Assembly (NCBI GenBank): GCA_028290305.1
Contig: JAQGKC010000319.1
Span: 1-40,154, forward strand
Length of the DNA: 40,154 bases
Direction of reading: 5' to 3'
From: Bradyrhizobium sp.
Lineage (GTDB): Bacteria; Pseudomonadota; Alphaproteobacteria; Rhizobiales; Xanthobacteraceae
A program made the position numbers and the translations under genes. The stretch's first letter is position 1, and each line of letters begins with the position of its first letter. The notes below the pieces were generated by a model, which made no database searches, was not told the DNA's origin, and saw only the letters and a program-made list of their open reading frames with translations. Positions 18,052-25,730 of the stretch are shown here, in pieces.

Positions 18052-18585
18052 TCATTGGGTCGCAAACGGATTGCCATCACTTATCGAGCAGCTTTGCCCT
18101 GAGATAATTTGCGACCGAACTTCCAGAGGCACGCCGTTGGGCGCACGGACAGTAATGGGGGTGCCAGGTCGCCCGACCATCACGTCCACGCTGCAGTTCG
18201 AATAACCTTGGTCGAAACTTATCACCATCCGCCCCGCGGCGCCGGTCTTGAGGACAGCTATTCCGACGATCTTTCCGCCTTCGAAACTCATGCTTCTGGC
18301 GGTGCCGGCTGGAGTTCGATCGCCTGGTGCGACTTCATGGGTCTCACTGCCGTTCCGTGAACTCACCGAACCCTTTACAAAAAATCGGCCCGCAGAACTG
18401 ATATAGATTGTCCTCGATTGGCTGACCGTCGGGGTAAAGACCTTTCCATTTGGCGCAACGAAGGTGTTGTTGACAGACCACGACGCCGTGACGGTTTTGT
18501 TTCGAAGTTGAGGCGGGGCATCGGCTGCAGCGCAGACCGTCGGAGCGGCGAGAATCGTAAAGATCAAAACGACTGCCGGTTTCAT
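18052..18585 (-). CDS. Secreted hypothetical protein
   Basis: A protein of 177 residues with a clear signal peptide (MKPAVVLIFTILAAPTVCAA). The mature part is Ser/Thr/Gly-rich and beta-strand-like, with two Cys near the C-terminus (SNCSVDV and GQSCSIS) that could form a disulfide. ATG 18594 and GTG 18612 are alternative starts; none has a strong ribosome binding site. No family recognised. It is convergent with the Cys-rich repeat gene. Confidence 0.7.
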   Translation of the reverse strand: MKPAVVLIFTILAAPTVCAAADAPPQLRNKTVTASWSVNNTFVAPNGKVFTPTVSQSRTIYISSAGRFFVKGSVSSRNGSETHEVAPGDRTPAGTARSMSFEGGKIVGIAVLKTGAAGRMVISFDQGYSNCSVDVMVGRPGTPITVRAPNGVPLEVRSQIISGQSCSISDGNPFATQ

Positions 18586-19000
18586 CGCCACCATTTTCTG
18601 TGGGTTGACCACTCTTACTAGCCCATCAGGAACGCATCCATATCTGACGCGGGTGAGCGATAAAATAATGTAAGTCAGTTGAAGACCCCAAAATCAACCG
18701 CTGCCATGTCGAAATCCGCAGTCATACCCCGAAACAGGGGTATCGAGCTCGATAGTCGCCAAGTCCATGATGCGCAGGTTGATGACCTGATGGCCTTCAC
18801 GAAAATTGAAAATGGCAAAAGTCTGGGATGGTGTTCAACCATAAACACCAACCAACGACGAACCTCGGCTGGGACGACACTGACGCCTACATGAACCAGA
18901 TGATGGAAGAAAAAATAAGCGCTCCGCCGAGGGCGCTTTTAATCAAAAATTTAGCCTTCGCCGGTTGATACGATCTTGCGCAATGGATCGGGTACGGCAG
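18586..19000. other. Gap with hairpins and short open frames
   Basis: There is a small inverted repeat at 18724-18743 (ATACCCC / GGGGTAT) and a stronger hairpin at 18917-18938. A 46-codon open frame at 18828-18968 (plus) encodes a protein-like string (NLGWDDTDAYMNQMMEEK) but lacks a ribosome binding site and runs through the hairpin. Another frame ends at 18894. I consider these decayed remnants rather than genes. Confidence 0.4.
18917..18938. terminator. Bidirectional rho-independent terminator candidate
   Basis: AAGCGC (18917-18922) and GCGCTT (18933-18938) form a stem with a 10-base loop. The plus strand continues with TT; the minus strand continues with TATTTTTTC, a good T tract. It would end transcription entering from the right on the minus strand, although no confident minus-strand gene is seen there. 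Confidence 0.55.
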
Positions 19001-19249
19001 ATGAGCGTTCACCAAAAAGACCAGCACGCGGAGCTGATCCCAATGGCAATTGCCGCGCTTGTCGCCATCGTGAGCATTGCCACTTTGCTGCTTTTGGATT
19101 TTGGTCCGAACAATTCGCAAGGTAGCGCCGACGGGATGATAACGTCCGCTGTGCTGTCCAGGGCCGGCGCGATCGCAATTCCATCAGAGAGGCCCACCGA
19201 TATTGCCGCCCCCAAGACGATCACGGTTTTCGAGCCCTCGATACATTGA
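19001..19249 (+). CDS. Small single-pass membrane hypothetical protein
   Basis: An 82-residue frame from ATG 19001 (an in-frame ATG at 18983 is possible). Residues 12-33 form one strong hydrophobic segment (LIPMAIAALVAIVSIATLLL) after a short polar start; the remainder is Ala/Ile/Pro-rich and would lie outside. A weak GG-rich site precedes the start. No family recognised. Composition supports a real gene, but it could be a decayed one. Confidence 0.45.
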   Translation: MSVHQKDQHAELIPMAIAALVAIVSIATLLLLDFGPNNSQGSADGMITSAVLSRAGAIAIPSERPTDIAAPKTITVFEPSIH

Positions 19250-19655
19250 TTGCTCGCCCGTGATCGGGAACAACCGTCCGGAATTCGACACAAGGCGGGC
19301 CGCGCTACGCTCTCATGCAAGGCTCAGCCGAGACCAGCTTATCCGCAGCATATCCACAATGCAGGAAACGCCAGAACCCGAGCGCGGATATAGACTTGCT
19401 GCGCGGTAGTCCACAGGGCCGCCGTGTGTACGCACAGACGCGTGTAGGAATAAAATTTTGCTCGCGGTCCAGCCCGCGGGGCGCCGTAGTGCTCCGCCAA
19501 GAGCACTAATCGTGCGAGGTCATCTTCGGCTCCCGGATAACGGGCGCGCGGCCGCCGGTGCACATGATCAGGCTCAGGGAAGAGCGGCAGACGATGCCTT
19601 CGCTTGGGTGCACCCGGACGAGGAGCGGTGAGCCGCGGGTTCACGCCGGCGGGCC
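19250..19655. other. Gap without confident gene
   Basis: Open frames exist on both strands, the longest on the minus strand with an Arg/Pro-rich product starting from GTG near 19644. None has a recognisable domain or a convincing start. I see no tRNA, repeat or terminator. Confidence 0.4.
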
Positions 19656-19892
19656 TTACTTCTGTGGGTGCAAATCGCCTTGAAGCCAGCGTCCAAGCCC
19701 CTTGGACTTCAAGGGGTCTTCATACGCGGCAAGGGTCTTAAGTACGTGATTACAGATAGCGCATTCAAACGTGTGCAAGTCGACGCCCGGGCGTGCTGGC
19801 TCGATACTGGCGAGCATCATCGGGGCCTTGCACTTCGGACAAGCGGGGCGCTCAATTGCAACGAATGGAATGACGCTTTGAGATTGGGGCAT
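19656..19892 (-). CDS. Small zinc-ribbon-like hypothetical protein
   Basis: A 78-residue protein starting at ATG 19892, with GAGGGAAG at proper distance; the longer reading to 19925 is rejected. Two CxxC knuckles, CPKC at about 30 and CAIC at about 56, sit 23 residues apart and suggest a bound zinc. The C-terminal part (KTLAAYEDPLKSKGLGRW) is basic and helical. Small proteins of this look are frequent in Bradyrhizobium genomes; the function is unknown. Confidence 0.7.
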   Translation of the reverse strand: MPQSQSVIPFVAIERPACPKCKAPMMLASIEPARPGVDLHTFECAICNHVLKTLAAYEDPLKSKGLGRWLQGDLHPQK

Positions 19893-20060
19893 GATGCTTC
19901 CCTCAAAGAGGCGGGAGCGCAACACTCTCTGTCACCGGTAATGCCTAGGAGGCGGAGCGGTGACTGTCGGAGTATGCGCCTCCAGCGGCATCAAACGCGA
20001 GTTAATTCGCGGATATGTGCAAGGAAAGTAGGCACCAGCCGATACTCCGGGGCCGCCGAT

Positions 20061-20281
20061 TCACGCCGGTGGGTTCAGTCCGCCGTCGTGCTTTTCGATG
20101 TCGCAAAACCAACCAGCCTTTTTAAGCGTTACAGCGAGAGGCTCGATCGCGGGAATGAGCTCATCGTCGATGCGTGACTTCCATAGAGCGGCAGCGGCTT
20201 TTCCCTTTTCCTCTTGGTTTTGCTTCTTTGCGGCTTCAGCCAGCGCGCTGGCTGAAGTTCACTTCTAACGTCCTCCAGCAT
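20061..20281 (-). pseudogene. Small gene with apparent -1 frame change
   Basis: Bases 20258 down to 20061 form an open frame on the minus strand whose product looks real (EAAKKQNQEEKGKAAAALWK, then IDDELIPAIEPLAVTLKKAG, stop at 20061-20063) but contains no ATG, GTG or TTG. An ATG at 20281, overlapping the end of the upstream gene, opens MLEDVRSEL in the neighbouring frame. A -1 shift after that point joins them into one protein of about 72 residues. It is either a broken gene, a sequencing error, or recoding. The upstream part lies in a perfect 24-bp palindrome. No family recognised. Confidence 0.45.
20234..20257. repeat. Perfect 24-bp palindrome
   Basis: CTTCAGCCAGCG is followed at once by its exact reverse complement CGCTGGCTGAAG. 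It starts 8 bases beyond the stop of the minus-strand gene at 20265 and lies within the frame-shifted small gene, near the site where the frames must change. No T tract follows on the minus strand, so a simple terminator is unlikely. Confidence 0.85.
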
Positions 20282-20717
20282 CCAAAATCCACGTCCGATC
20301 CGCGAACGCCACATAAATTCGCTCCTGTCCAAGAGCAACGCCAAGCTCAATCGACAGCTCGTTCAACATCGCCTCGATTGTCTCGTCGGGCAGGTGGCCT
20401 AAATAGGCGTGTACAGCTTCCCCAGTGAACAGCGCCACCGGTTCCCGGTCCGAGCCAACCGTCCCATCTGGGCGGGGCCATGCGTAGGTGACTTCAGCAC
20501 GGGTGAACATGCCGGATAGGGCGGGCTGGCCCGCTTCCACGCGGCGTTTCATCCAGGCACGGGCGGTGCGGACGGCCTCCGAAACGTCGAAGACACGGCC
20601 GTCGGCGTCCCAGCCCTCGCGCAATCCCACGCTGATGCGAAAATCACGGCGAGGACCTAACGAGCCCGGAACAACAGAATAATCTTCAGCCTTTGGCGCA
20701 GCCGGTCGGGCGATCAT
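20265..20717 (-). CDS. Hypothetical protein in overlapping cluster
   Basis: A 150-residue protein. The start at ATG 20717 is chosen because it overlaps the stop of the upstream 63-residue gene (ATGA); the frame stays open to 20960 but that part runs across the upstream gene. The sequence is well mixed and soluble, with PRRDFRISVGLREGW, then AVRTARAWMKRR and the C-terminal AFADRTWILDAGGR. No known domain recognised. It is the middle of a tight three-gene cluster, and its end overlaps the next start at 20281. Confidence 0.7.
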   Translation of the reverse strand: MIARPAAPKAEDYSVVPGSLGPRRDFRISVGLREGWDADGRVFDVSEAVRTARAWMKRRVEAGQPALSGMFTRAEVTYAWPRPDGTVGSDREPVALFTGEAVHAYLGHLPDETIEAMLNELSIELGVALGQERIYVAFADRTWILDAGGR

Positions 20718-20905
20718 TTCCGCTTCATCCTGAGTTCTGCAGCCTCTCGCGCCAGCCGCTGGACCTTCAGGCGTTCGTGGTTTTCCCGGAATTCTGGCCC
20801 AGCTTGGCTGTCCGATATCGCCTGCCTCGACGCCAAAGGATTGAGAGCTTTTCGATCGACCTCGTCTGCAACCTGTTGCTCGGCGGACCGCTTCGGCTTG
20901 ATCAT
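20714..20905 (-). CDS. Small basic hypothetical protein
   Basis: A 63-residue charged, mostly helical protein (MIKPKRSAEQQVADEVDRK at the start, RLAREAAELRMKRK at the end) with strong coiled-coil or nucleic-acid-binding character. Its stop overlaps the start of the 150-residue gene by ATGA, so the two are translationally coupled. It is the first gene of the cluster. No family recognised. Confidence 0.6.
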   Translation of the reverse strand: MIKPKRSAEQQVADEVDRKALNPLASRQAISDSQAGPEFRENHERLKVQRLAREAAELRMKRK

Positions 20906-21383
20906 TTAGTTTTCGCCTTGAGCCCGAGTTCGACCAGACGGCTCCATCGCCATCCATCATCTCAAGGGGATGCTAAACCGCTTCAAGGAAAAATACGACG
21001 AGGACGAGTGGGTAATCCTTGGTCGATTTGTAGGCCGCCAGGCTTAAAAGAGGCCAGTACCGGATGATCCGGTTCCAGAGGATAACCAAAACCGGGTCCG
21101 GCGTTCGGCCGGCCTTTCTGACTGCTGGATACCCGTCTGTTCGACCACGCGTGTGAAGCCACGATCGTCTTTTCTTTGACGGTTGACGGCCCAGTTTGGC
21201 GGCTGCTGGATTCGGCGGGTACGGCCGGTCAGAATTGTCAGACAAGTGATTGGGCATTGCGCACAGTAAACGCGGAGTGGGGGCCAATCCGCGAACGGAT
21301 GTGATCCACGTTTTCCGCCTGTCGCCGGAAGTGGGTCAACGGCGGGCTGCTTGTTGCGAGATTTCAGTGGGGAAAATCAGTAG
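20906..21383. other. Gap before tRNA-Asn with a gene-fragment-like frame
   Basis: On the plus strand 20922-21047 is open and reads like the end of a protein (DGSIAIHHLKGMLNRFKEKY, then DEWVILGRFVGRQA). The only ATG start (20970) gives just 25 residues, so it looks like a truncated fragment. The minus-strand promoter of the cluster should lie just right of 20905. From 21050 to 21383 I see nothing else; in particular no copy of the tRNA-Asn 3' end. Confidence 0.4.
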
Positions 21384-21458
21384 TGGCTCCCCGGGCTGGA
21401 TTCGAACCAGCGACCATTCGATTAACAGTCGAATGCTCTACCGCTGAGCTACCGAGGA
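21384..21458 (-). tRNA. tRNA-Asn (GTT)
   Basis: A 75-nt cloverleaf on the minus strand. The acceptor stem begins TCCTCGG and ends CCGGGGA, then GCCA. The anticodon loop CTGTTAA holds GTT. The T arm is CTGG-TTCGAAT-CCAG, and CCA is encoded. The D arm AGCTCAGCGGTAGAGC is standard. Confidence 0.97.
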
Positions 21459-21723
21459 ATAGTGCGAAACAGGGTCCGCTAGCGGCAGCGTATAACAAAG
21501 CCTCCGGGCCTTGCAAAGGACGAAATGGGCCGCTCCGGCGCGGCACCAACGGAGGGCGAAAAATACCTGTGCCACAGCGATTTGTTGCCCTTTTCGACGA
21601 TACGAAAAGAGCAGGTTGGCGGGTCGGCACACGATTCGTGGCCCAGCCACGCCTCGAATTGACCGCTAAATCGGCCCATTTCCCGACGATGCTCGACCGC
21701 GCCGGATTCGTTGAGGTGACTCC

Positions 21724-21903
21724 ATGTCAGACGTCCAGATTGATCTCATCAGGCCGATCCCGTCGATCGTTCCCAGCGACATACCCGCGATGAGCGACGA
21801 CGAATGCCTCGCGCGGCTCGCGCAGGCGGTCGAAGATCGCGATTCCGACCATTTGGATGAGGTCGCGAGCCTGATTGGGCGGCTCGCCGTTACGATCGAA
21901 TAG
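21724..21903 (+). CDS. Small conserved-looking hypothetical protein
   Basis: A 59-residue acidic protein that begins MSDVQIDLIRPIPSIVPSD and continues with SDDECLARLAQAVEDRDSD and a C-terminal helix (DEVASLIGRLAVTIE). A strong ribosome binding site, GAGGTGA, lies 6 bases before ATG 21724, and the stop is at 21901-21903. The helical, Leu-rich second half resembles small regulatory or adaptor proteins, but no family is recognised. It precedes the PCMT homologue by about 155 bp on the same strand. Confidence 0.65.
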   Translation: MSDVQIDLIRPIPSIVPSDIPAMSDDECLARLAQAVEDRDSDHLDEVASLIGRLAVTIE

Positions 21904-22058
21904 AGCGCGCTCCAAGCGGAGCGTAATCGTGAGGGGATAGCGGATTGCGGGCTTCGGCCGCGCGATCGCAATATTGCGTTTTGGCGAACCTTGTACCAAA
22001 GATGGGCGTAATCTTACGCTCCACCTGCGGCGATGCCGCGCGATTTCAGGGTCCGCTC

Positions 22059-22727
22059 ATGTCCGATTTTTCGACCGCGCGCCAGAAAATGGTCGATGGT
22101 CAGGTGCGCACCAGCGACGTCACCGACATCAGGATTATCGATGCCATGCTCGCTTTGCCGCGCGAGGCATTTGTTCCCCCAAATCAGCGCGCACTCGCTT
22201 ATCTGGACCTCGATCTCGATGTCAGCGAAGGAGGTTCCGTCAAACGCTTCCTGATCAAGCCCGCGGTCCTCGCGAAGATGCTGCAGGCCGCCGAGATCGC
22301 GGATACCGACCGCGTTTTGGTGGTGGGCTGCGCAACCGGATATGCGGCTGCCGTGGTTGCCAAACTCACGAGTCAGGTGGTGGCGACCGAAGGCGATCCC
22401 GTGCTGGCCGCCAAGGCCGCGGGCGTTCTGGCCGAGCTCGGCCTAGGGAATGTGACAGTGTGTACCGCTCCCGCAGCCGACGGGGATCCGGCGGATGCGC
22501 CCTTTGATGTGATTGTCCTCAATGGCGCGACCGAGATCACGCCCGACCGACTTTACCGGCAGCTCAAAAACGGCGGCCGGCTGGTCGGAGTTTTTGCAAT
22601 GACGCAGCCGCCACGGGCCATGATCGTGACGCGCTCCCATGATGACGATTTCGGGAACCGGGCGCTTTTCGACGCAACTGCGCCGGTTTTGCCGGGGCTG
22701 GAGCGGCTCCCGGCGTTCGTTTTCTAG
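22059..22727 (+). CDS. Protein-L-isoaspartate O-methyltransferase family protein
   Basis: A 222-residue SAM-dependent methyltransferase related to PCMT (PF01135), which repairs isoaspartyl residues. MVDGQVRTSDV and IIDAMLALPREAFVP give the family N-terminus. The SAM-binding motif reads VLVVGCATGYAAAV instead of the usual Gly-rich GTGSGYQ, and the substrate motif around TISQPY is replaced by VSEGGSVKRFLIKP. VIVLNGATE and GGRLVGVF continue the Rossmann fold. ATG 22059 (CAGGG upstream) is chosen; the frame is open further left without a good start. Its place directly before tolC recurs in Rhizobiales. True isoaspartate repair activity is doubtful. Confidence 0.8.
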   Translation: MSDFSTARQKMVDGQVRTSDVTDIRIIDAMLALPREAFVPPNQRALAYLDLDLDVSEGGSVKRFLIKPAVLAKMLQAAEIADTDRVLVVGCATGYAAAVVAKLTSQVVATEGDPVLAAKAAGVLAELGLGNVTVCTAPAADGDPADAPFDVIVLNGATEITPDRLYRQLKNGGRLVGVFAMTQPPRAMIVTRSHDDDFGNRALFDATAPVLPGLERLPAFVF

Positions 22728-22868
22728 CGGTTTCGAGCTGGACGGGCTGTTAAAATCCCGTTCTGAATCAGAAGTGTGGCCGGATTGCCCCACGTGAAGA
22801 GTTTCCACCGGGTTTCGGCTCTGGGTGGTTCCGTCCTGCTTACGCGCGGCATATGTTGGAGACTCAGG

Positions 22869-24335
22869 ATGAAGCGATGCCGGTTCAGGAGTTCGAGCCG
22901 GCCAATAGACATGAACGGATTACCTAGGATGGGTGGCGTGAAGGTCGTTACCGGAGCTGCGGCTGCGGTCCTTCTCATGGCATGTGTGGGCCCGACGCCT
23001 GCTTTGGCCGATACGATCGAGGCTGCGCTGGTGCGCTCCTACCAAAACAATCCCCAGCTCAACGCACAGCGTGCCGCGGTAAGGTCCACCGACGAAAACG
23101 TACCGCAGGCGTTGTCGGGCTATCGCCCGAAAGTTGCGATAACCGCCACCGCCGGGTATCAATACACCGATACCAATACCACCCAGGGCGGCTCGCCGAC
23201 CGCGATCGTCAGAACCGAAATTCACGGTACCGATCCACCGCGCAGCGCCGGCCTCACGGTCACGCAGACGCTGTTCAACGGCAATCAAACCGCCAATAAA
23301 ACCCGAGCGGCGGAGAGCCAGGTCTCGGGCGCGCGCGAAGGCTTACGGGTTCTCGAACAGTCGGTTCTGCTCTCGGCAGCGACGATCTACATGGACTATC
23401 TGCGCGACGCCGCGATCGTCGAGGTTCAGCGCAGCAATACCCGTGTGCTCGAACAAACGCTGAAACAGACCCAGGATCGATTCAATGTGGGCGAAGTGAC
23501 GCGTACGGACGTGGCGCAGGCGGAAGCGCAGCTTGCCGCCGGCAAGACGCAGCAACTCACTGCCGAGGCCAATCTGGTCACGACGCGTGCGAACTTCCGC
23601 CGCATCATCGGTAACGAACCGGAGCAACTCGCGCCGGGCTCGCCGGTGGATCGCTTTTTGCCGGGAACGCTGCCCGGCGCGGTCGAACTCAGCTTGATAG
23701 AAAATCCGAACGTGACGGCCGCGATGTTCGGCATCGACGTCAACTATCTCCAGGTCAAGGTGAACGAGGGTGCATTGTTGCCCACGGTGACAGTGCAAGC
23801 CGCCGTGCAGCAATCCTATGAACAGACCCTGACGACCTATCGTGCCTTTGGCGCCTCGGCGATCGCGCAGCTTTCGGTCCCGGTGTATCAAGGCGGCGCC
23901 GAATATTCGCTGATCCGCCAGTCCAAGGAAAATCTGGCGCAGCAGCGTCTCAATCTTGAACTGACCCGCGACCAGACCCGTGCCAACACCGTTACGGCCT
24001 GGGGACAGTTGGTGGCGGGCAGGGCGCAAGTGGCATCCGCACAATCGCAGGTGACCGCTTCCGAGATCGCGCTCAACGGCGTGCGTGAAGAGGCCAAGGC
24101 CGGACAGCGAACCACGCTCGACGTGCTGAACGCCCAGCAGGCGCTGGTCAACGCCCGTGTCGCGCTCGTCACCGCGCAGCACGATCGGGTGGTCGCATCC
24201 TATGCCGTCTTGAACGCCGTGGGGCGGCTGTCGCCGCAGGTGCTCAAACTGCAAACCACCACCTACGACCCGAGTGTGCATTATCAGCAGGTGCGCGATA
24301 GCTGGTTCGGTGTTCGCACGCCCGATGGCCGCTGA
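22869..24335 (+). CDS. tolC: TolC-family outer membrane efflux/secretion channel
   Basis: A 488-residue trimeric outer-membrane channel protein that links inner-membrane exporters and type I secretion systems to the exterior. Two OEP repeats (PF02321) are visible: the first from about IEAALVRSYQNNPQLNAQRA with long helices and RFNVGEVTRTDVAQAEAQL, the second with VPVYQGGAEYSLIRQSKE and GQRTTLDVLNAQQALVNARV. The signal peptide is the hydrophobic AAAAVLLMACVGPTPALA region. ATG 22869 has GGAG upstream; ATG 22911 is an alternative giving a shorter signal. It ends in a very strong hairpin terminator. No cognate exporter is encoded nearby. Confidence 0.92.
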   Translation: MKRCRFRSSSRPIDMNGLPRMGGVKVVTGAAAAVLLMACVGPTPALADTIEAALVRSYQNNPQLNAQRAAVRSTDENVPQALSGYRPKVAITATAGYQYTDTNTTQGGSPTAIVRTEIHGTDPPRSAGLTVTQTLFNGNQTANKTRAAESQVSGAREGLRVLEQSVLLSAATIYMDYLRDAAIVEVQRSNTRVLEQTLKQTQDRFNVGEVTRTDVAQAEAQLAAGKTQQLTAEANLVTTRANFRRIIGNEPEQLAPGSPVDRFLPGTLPGAVELSLIENPNVTAAMFGIDVNYLQVKVNEGALLPTVTVQAAVQQSYEQTLTTYRAFGASAIAQLSVPVYQGGAEYSLIRQSKENLAQQRLNLELTRDQTRANTVTAWGQLVAGRAQVASAQSQVTASEIALNGVREEAKAGQRTTLDVLNAQQALVNARVALVTAQHDRVVASYAVLNAVGRLSPQVLKLQTTTYDPSVHYQQVRDSWFGVRTPDGR

Positions 24336-24382
24336 TCGCTTGACCGTCATCGCTTCTCGCGAAAGGCCGACGGCGTAATACG

Positions 24383-24438
24383 ATTGGAGCGCGGTCGCTG
24401 GACAAACGGTTTTGTTTGTCCAGCGACCGCGCTCTAAT
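24383..24438 (+). terminator. Very long hairpin after tolC
   Basis: A perfect 21-bp stem (GAGCGCGGTCGCTGGACAAAC and its complement, 24387-24434) extends to about 25 bp with one G-T pair, around a GGTTTT loop. It lies 50 bases after the tolC stop and is followed by TTATTG. It is stronger than an ordinary terminator and symmetrical enough to work on both strands or to be a palindromic repeat element. Confidence 0.85.
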
Positions 24439-24818
24439 TTATTGAAGTAGTGCGCGATCTTTCGCCAAACCGCTCGCACCTTCAGGGAATCTGGCGCGAA
24501 GATATGCCTCGCGCTTCTGCCCGAGGGCACGCTTTAGCGGATCGTGCACCAGCGCTTTGCTTGCAATCAATTGTTGCCCTGACGTACCTTTCTTAGGGGC
24601 AGCAAAGCGATTCGCGCCGCATCTGACATTCTCGGGCTGCGAAGCTCCGGTGCCCTGAGGAGGGGCAGTGTCCTCTGCGCGATGAGTCGAGCGGCGCTTG
24701 ATCTGGGGACAAGTCAGGCTTGTGCGATGAAAATCCCAGCCTGCATTTCCGGAACCGGCAAATCCTCTCTTGATTGGTATAAAACGCATGAGAAGGCGTT
24801 GATGATGTGGAGTCGGAG
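24439..24818. other. Gap between tolC terminator and popZ
   Basis: The popZ promoter should lie here. A minus-strand open frame covers the stretch (stop at 24439) and its last 60 codons look mildly protein-like, but no start codon with a ribosome binding site fits; its only ATG starts lie in the popZ upstream region. I do not call it a gene. Confidence 0.4.
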
Positions 24819-25589
24819 ATGACGCAGCCTGCAAAGGTCCAAGAGCCCTCGATGGAGGAGATTCTGGCGTCGATCCGGCGCATCATCGCCGACGACGAAG
24901 CAAAACCGCCGGTCGCCGAGAAACCGCCCAGCCCGGCAGTTCCACCGAAGGCAGAAAAACCCGCCGCGGCGCCGCCGGCAGCCAAGGCGCCGGTGATGAA
25001 TGACATTCCGCCATCGGCCATTCCTGCCGCGAAAGCCGCCGCTGCGAAAGCCGCGGCTCCGCCCATCGCGCCCGCGCCGCCTCCCGCCAAGCCCGTACCG
25101 GCGCCGGTCGCGACCAACAGCCAGGACGACATCGACGCGATGCTGGCAGGCCTCGATGAGGCGACATCCGAGGCCGAGATACGGCCACCCCAGCCCGAGA
25201 GTGCGGTGTTCGAACTTACCGACGATATGGCGGTGCCGGATGCGCCGCCGCCTGCGTTCCAAAAGGTCGAACCGGAGGACGATATCGAATTTACCGAATC
25301 CACCGCTACCAGAGCGATGCATCGGCAGCCCGCCTTCGAACCGGCGCCCTTCGAAAGTCCCGCGGCTCCGCCGCCTCAGCAGATCCTGTCGCGCTCGACC
25401 GTGTCCGCCGTCGAATCCGCCTTCAACAGCCTCGCCAATACCGTGCTCAGCAACAACGCACGGACGCTGGAAGATCTCGTCAAGGAAATGTTGCGGCCGA
25501 TGCTGAAATCCTGGCTCGACGATAATTTGCCCGGGCTGGTAGAACGCATCGTCAAAGCGGAAATCGAGCGGGTTTCGCGCGGGCGCTAG
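24819..25589 (+). CDS. popZ: Cell-pole-organising protein PopZ (DUF2497)
   Basis: A 256-residue scaffold protein that forms polar condensates and anchors ParB-bound chromosome origins and cell-cycle proteins in alphaproteobacteria. The conserved N-terminal helix is EPSMEEILASIRRIIADDE (residues 9-27). A Pro/Ala/Lys/Glu-rich disordered linker covers about 28-150. The C-terminal oligomerisation helices hold LRPMLKSWLDDNLPGLVERI. This order matches Caulobacter PopZ, with a longer, less acidic linker. ATG 24819 with GGAG is preferred over GTG 24807. The next gene is valS, 141 bp downstream, as in other alphaproteobacteria. Confidence 0.9.
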   Translation: MTQPAKVQEPSMEEILASIRRIIADDEAKPPVAEKPPSPAVPPKAEKPAAAPPAAKAPVMNDIPPSAIPAAKAAAAKAAAPPIAPAPPPAKPVPAPVATNSQDDIDAMLAGLDEATSEAEIRPPQPESAVFELTDDMAVPDAPPPAFQKVEPEDDIEFTESTATRAMHRQPAFEPAPFESPAAPPPQQILSRSTVSAVESAFNSLANTVLSNNARTLEDLVKEMLRPMLKSWLDDNLPGLVERIVKAEIERVSRGR

Positions 25590-25730
25590 TTTTTGGGGCG
25601 CTGCAACACCCTGTCCCAGCCCGCATTTAGCCACTACATCGGGCATTAACCGTATTTCAGCGTGCCTGTCGTGTTGACTTGGCGCGTTGCGGCGGCTTTC
25701 TAGCCGTTTCCGAACCCCAATAGCTTGGCC

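Noticed and set aside
19339..19644. 101-codon minus-strand frame
   Set aside because: Arg/Pro-rich product from a GTG start, no ribosome binding site and no recognised domain.
21384..21458. tRNA-Asn as attachment site of an integrated element
   Set aside because: I looked for a second copy of the tRNA 3' end in 16.5-21.3 kb and saw none; no integrase gene is present.
23343..24530. 395-codon minus-strand frame inside tolC
   Set aside because: Antisense of tolC and its terminator; no domain seen.
24439..24834. 131-codon minus-strand frame between tolC and popZ
   Set aside because: No start with ribosome binding site; overlaps the popZ promoter and start.
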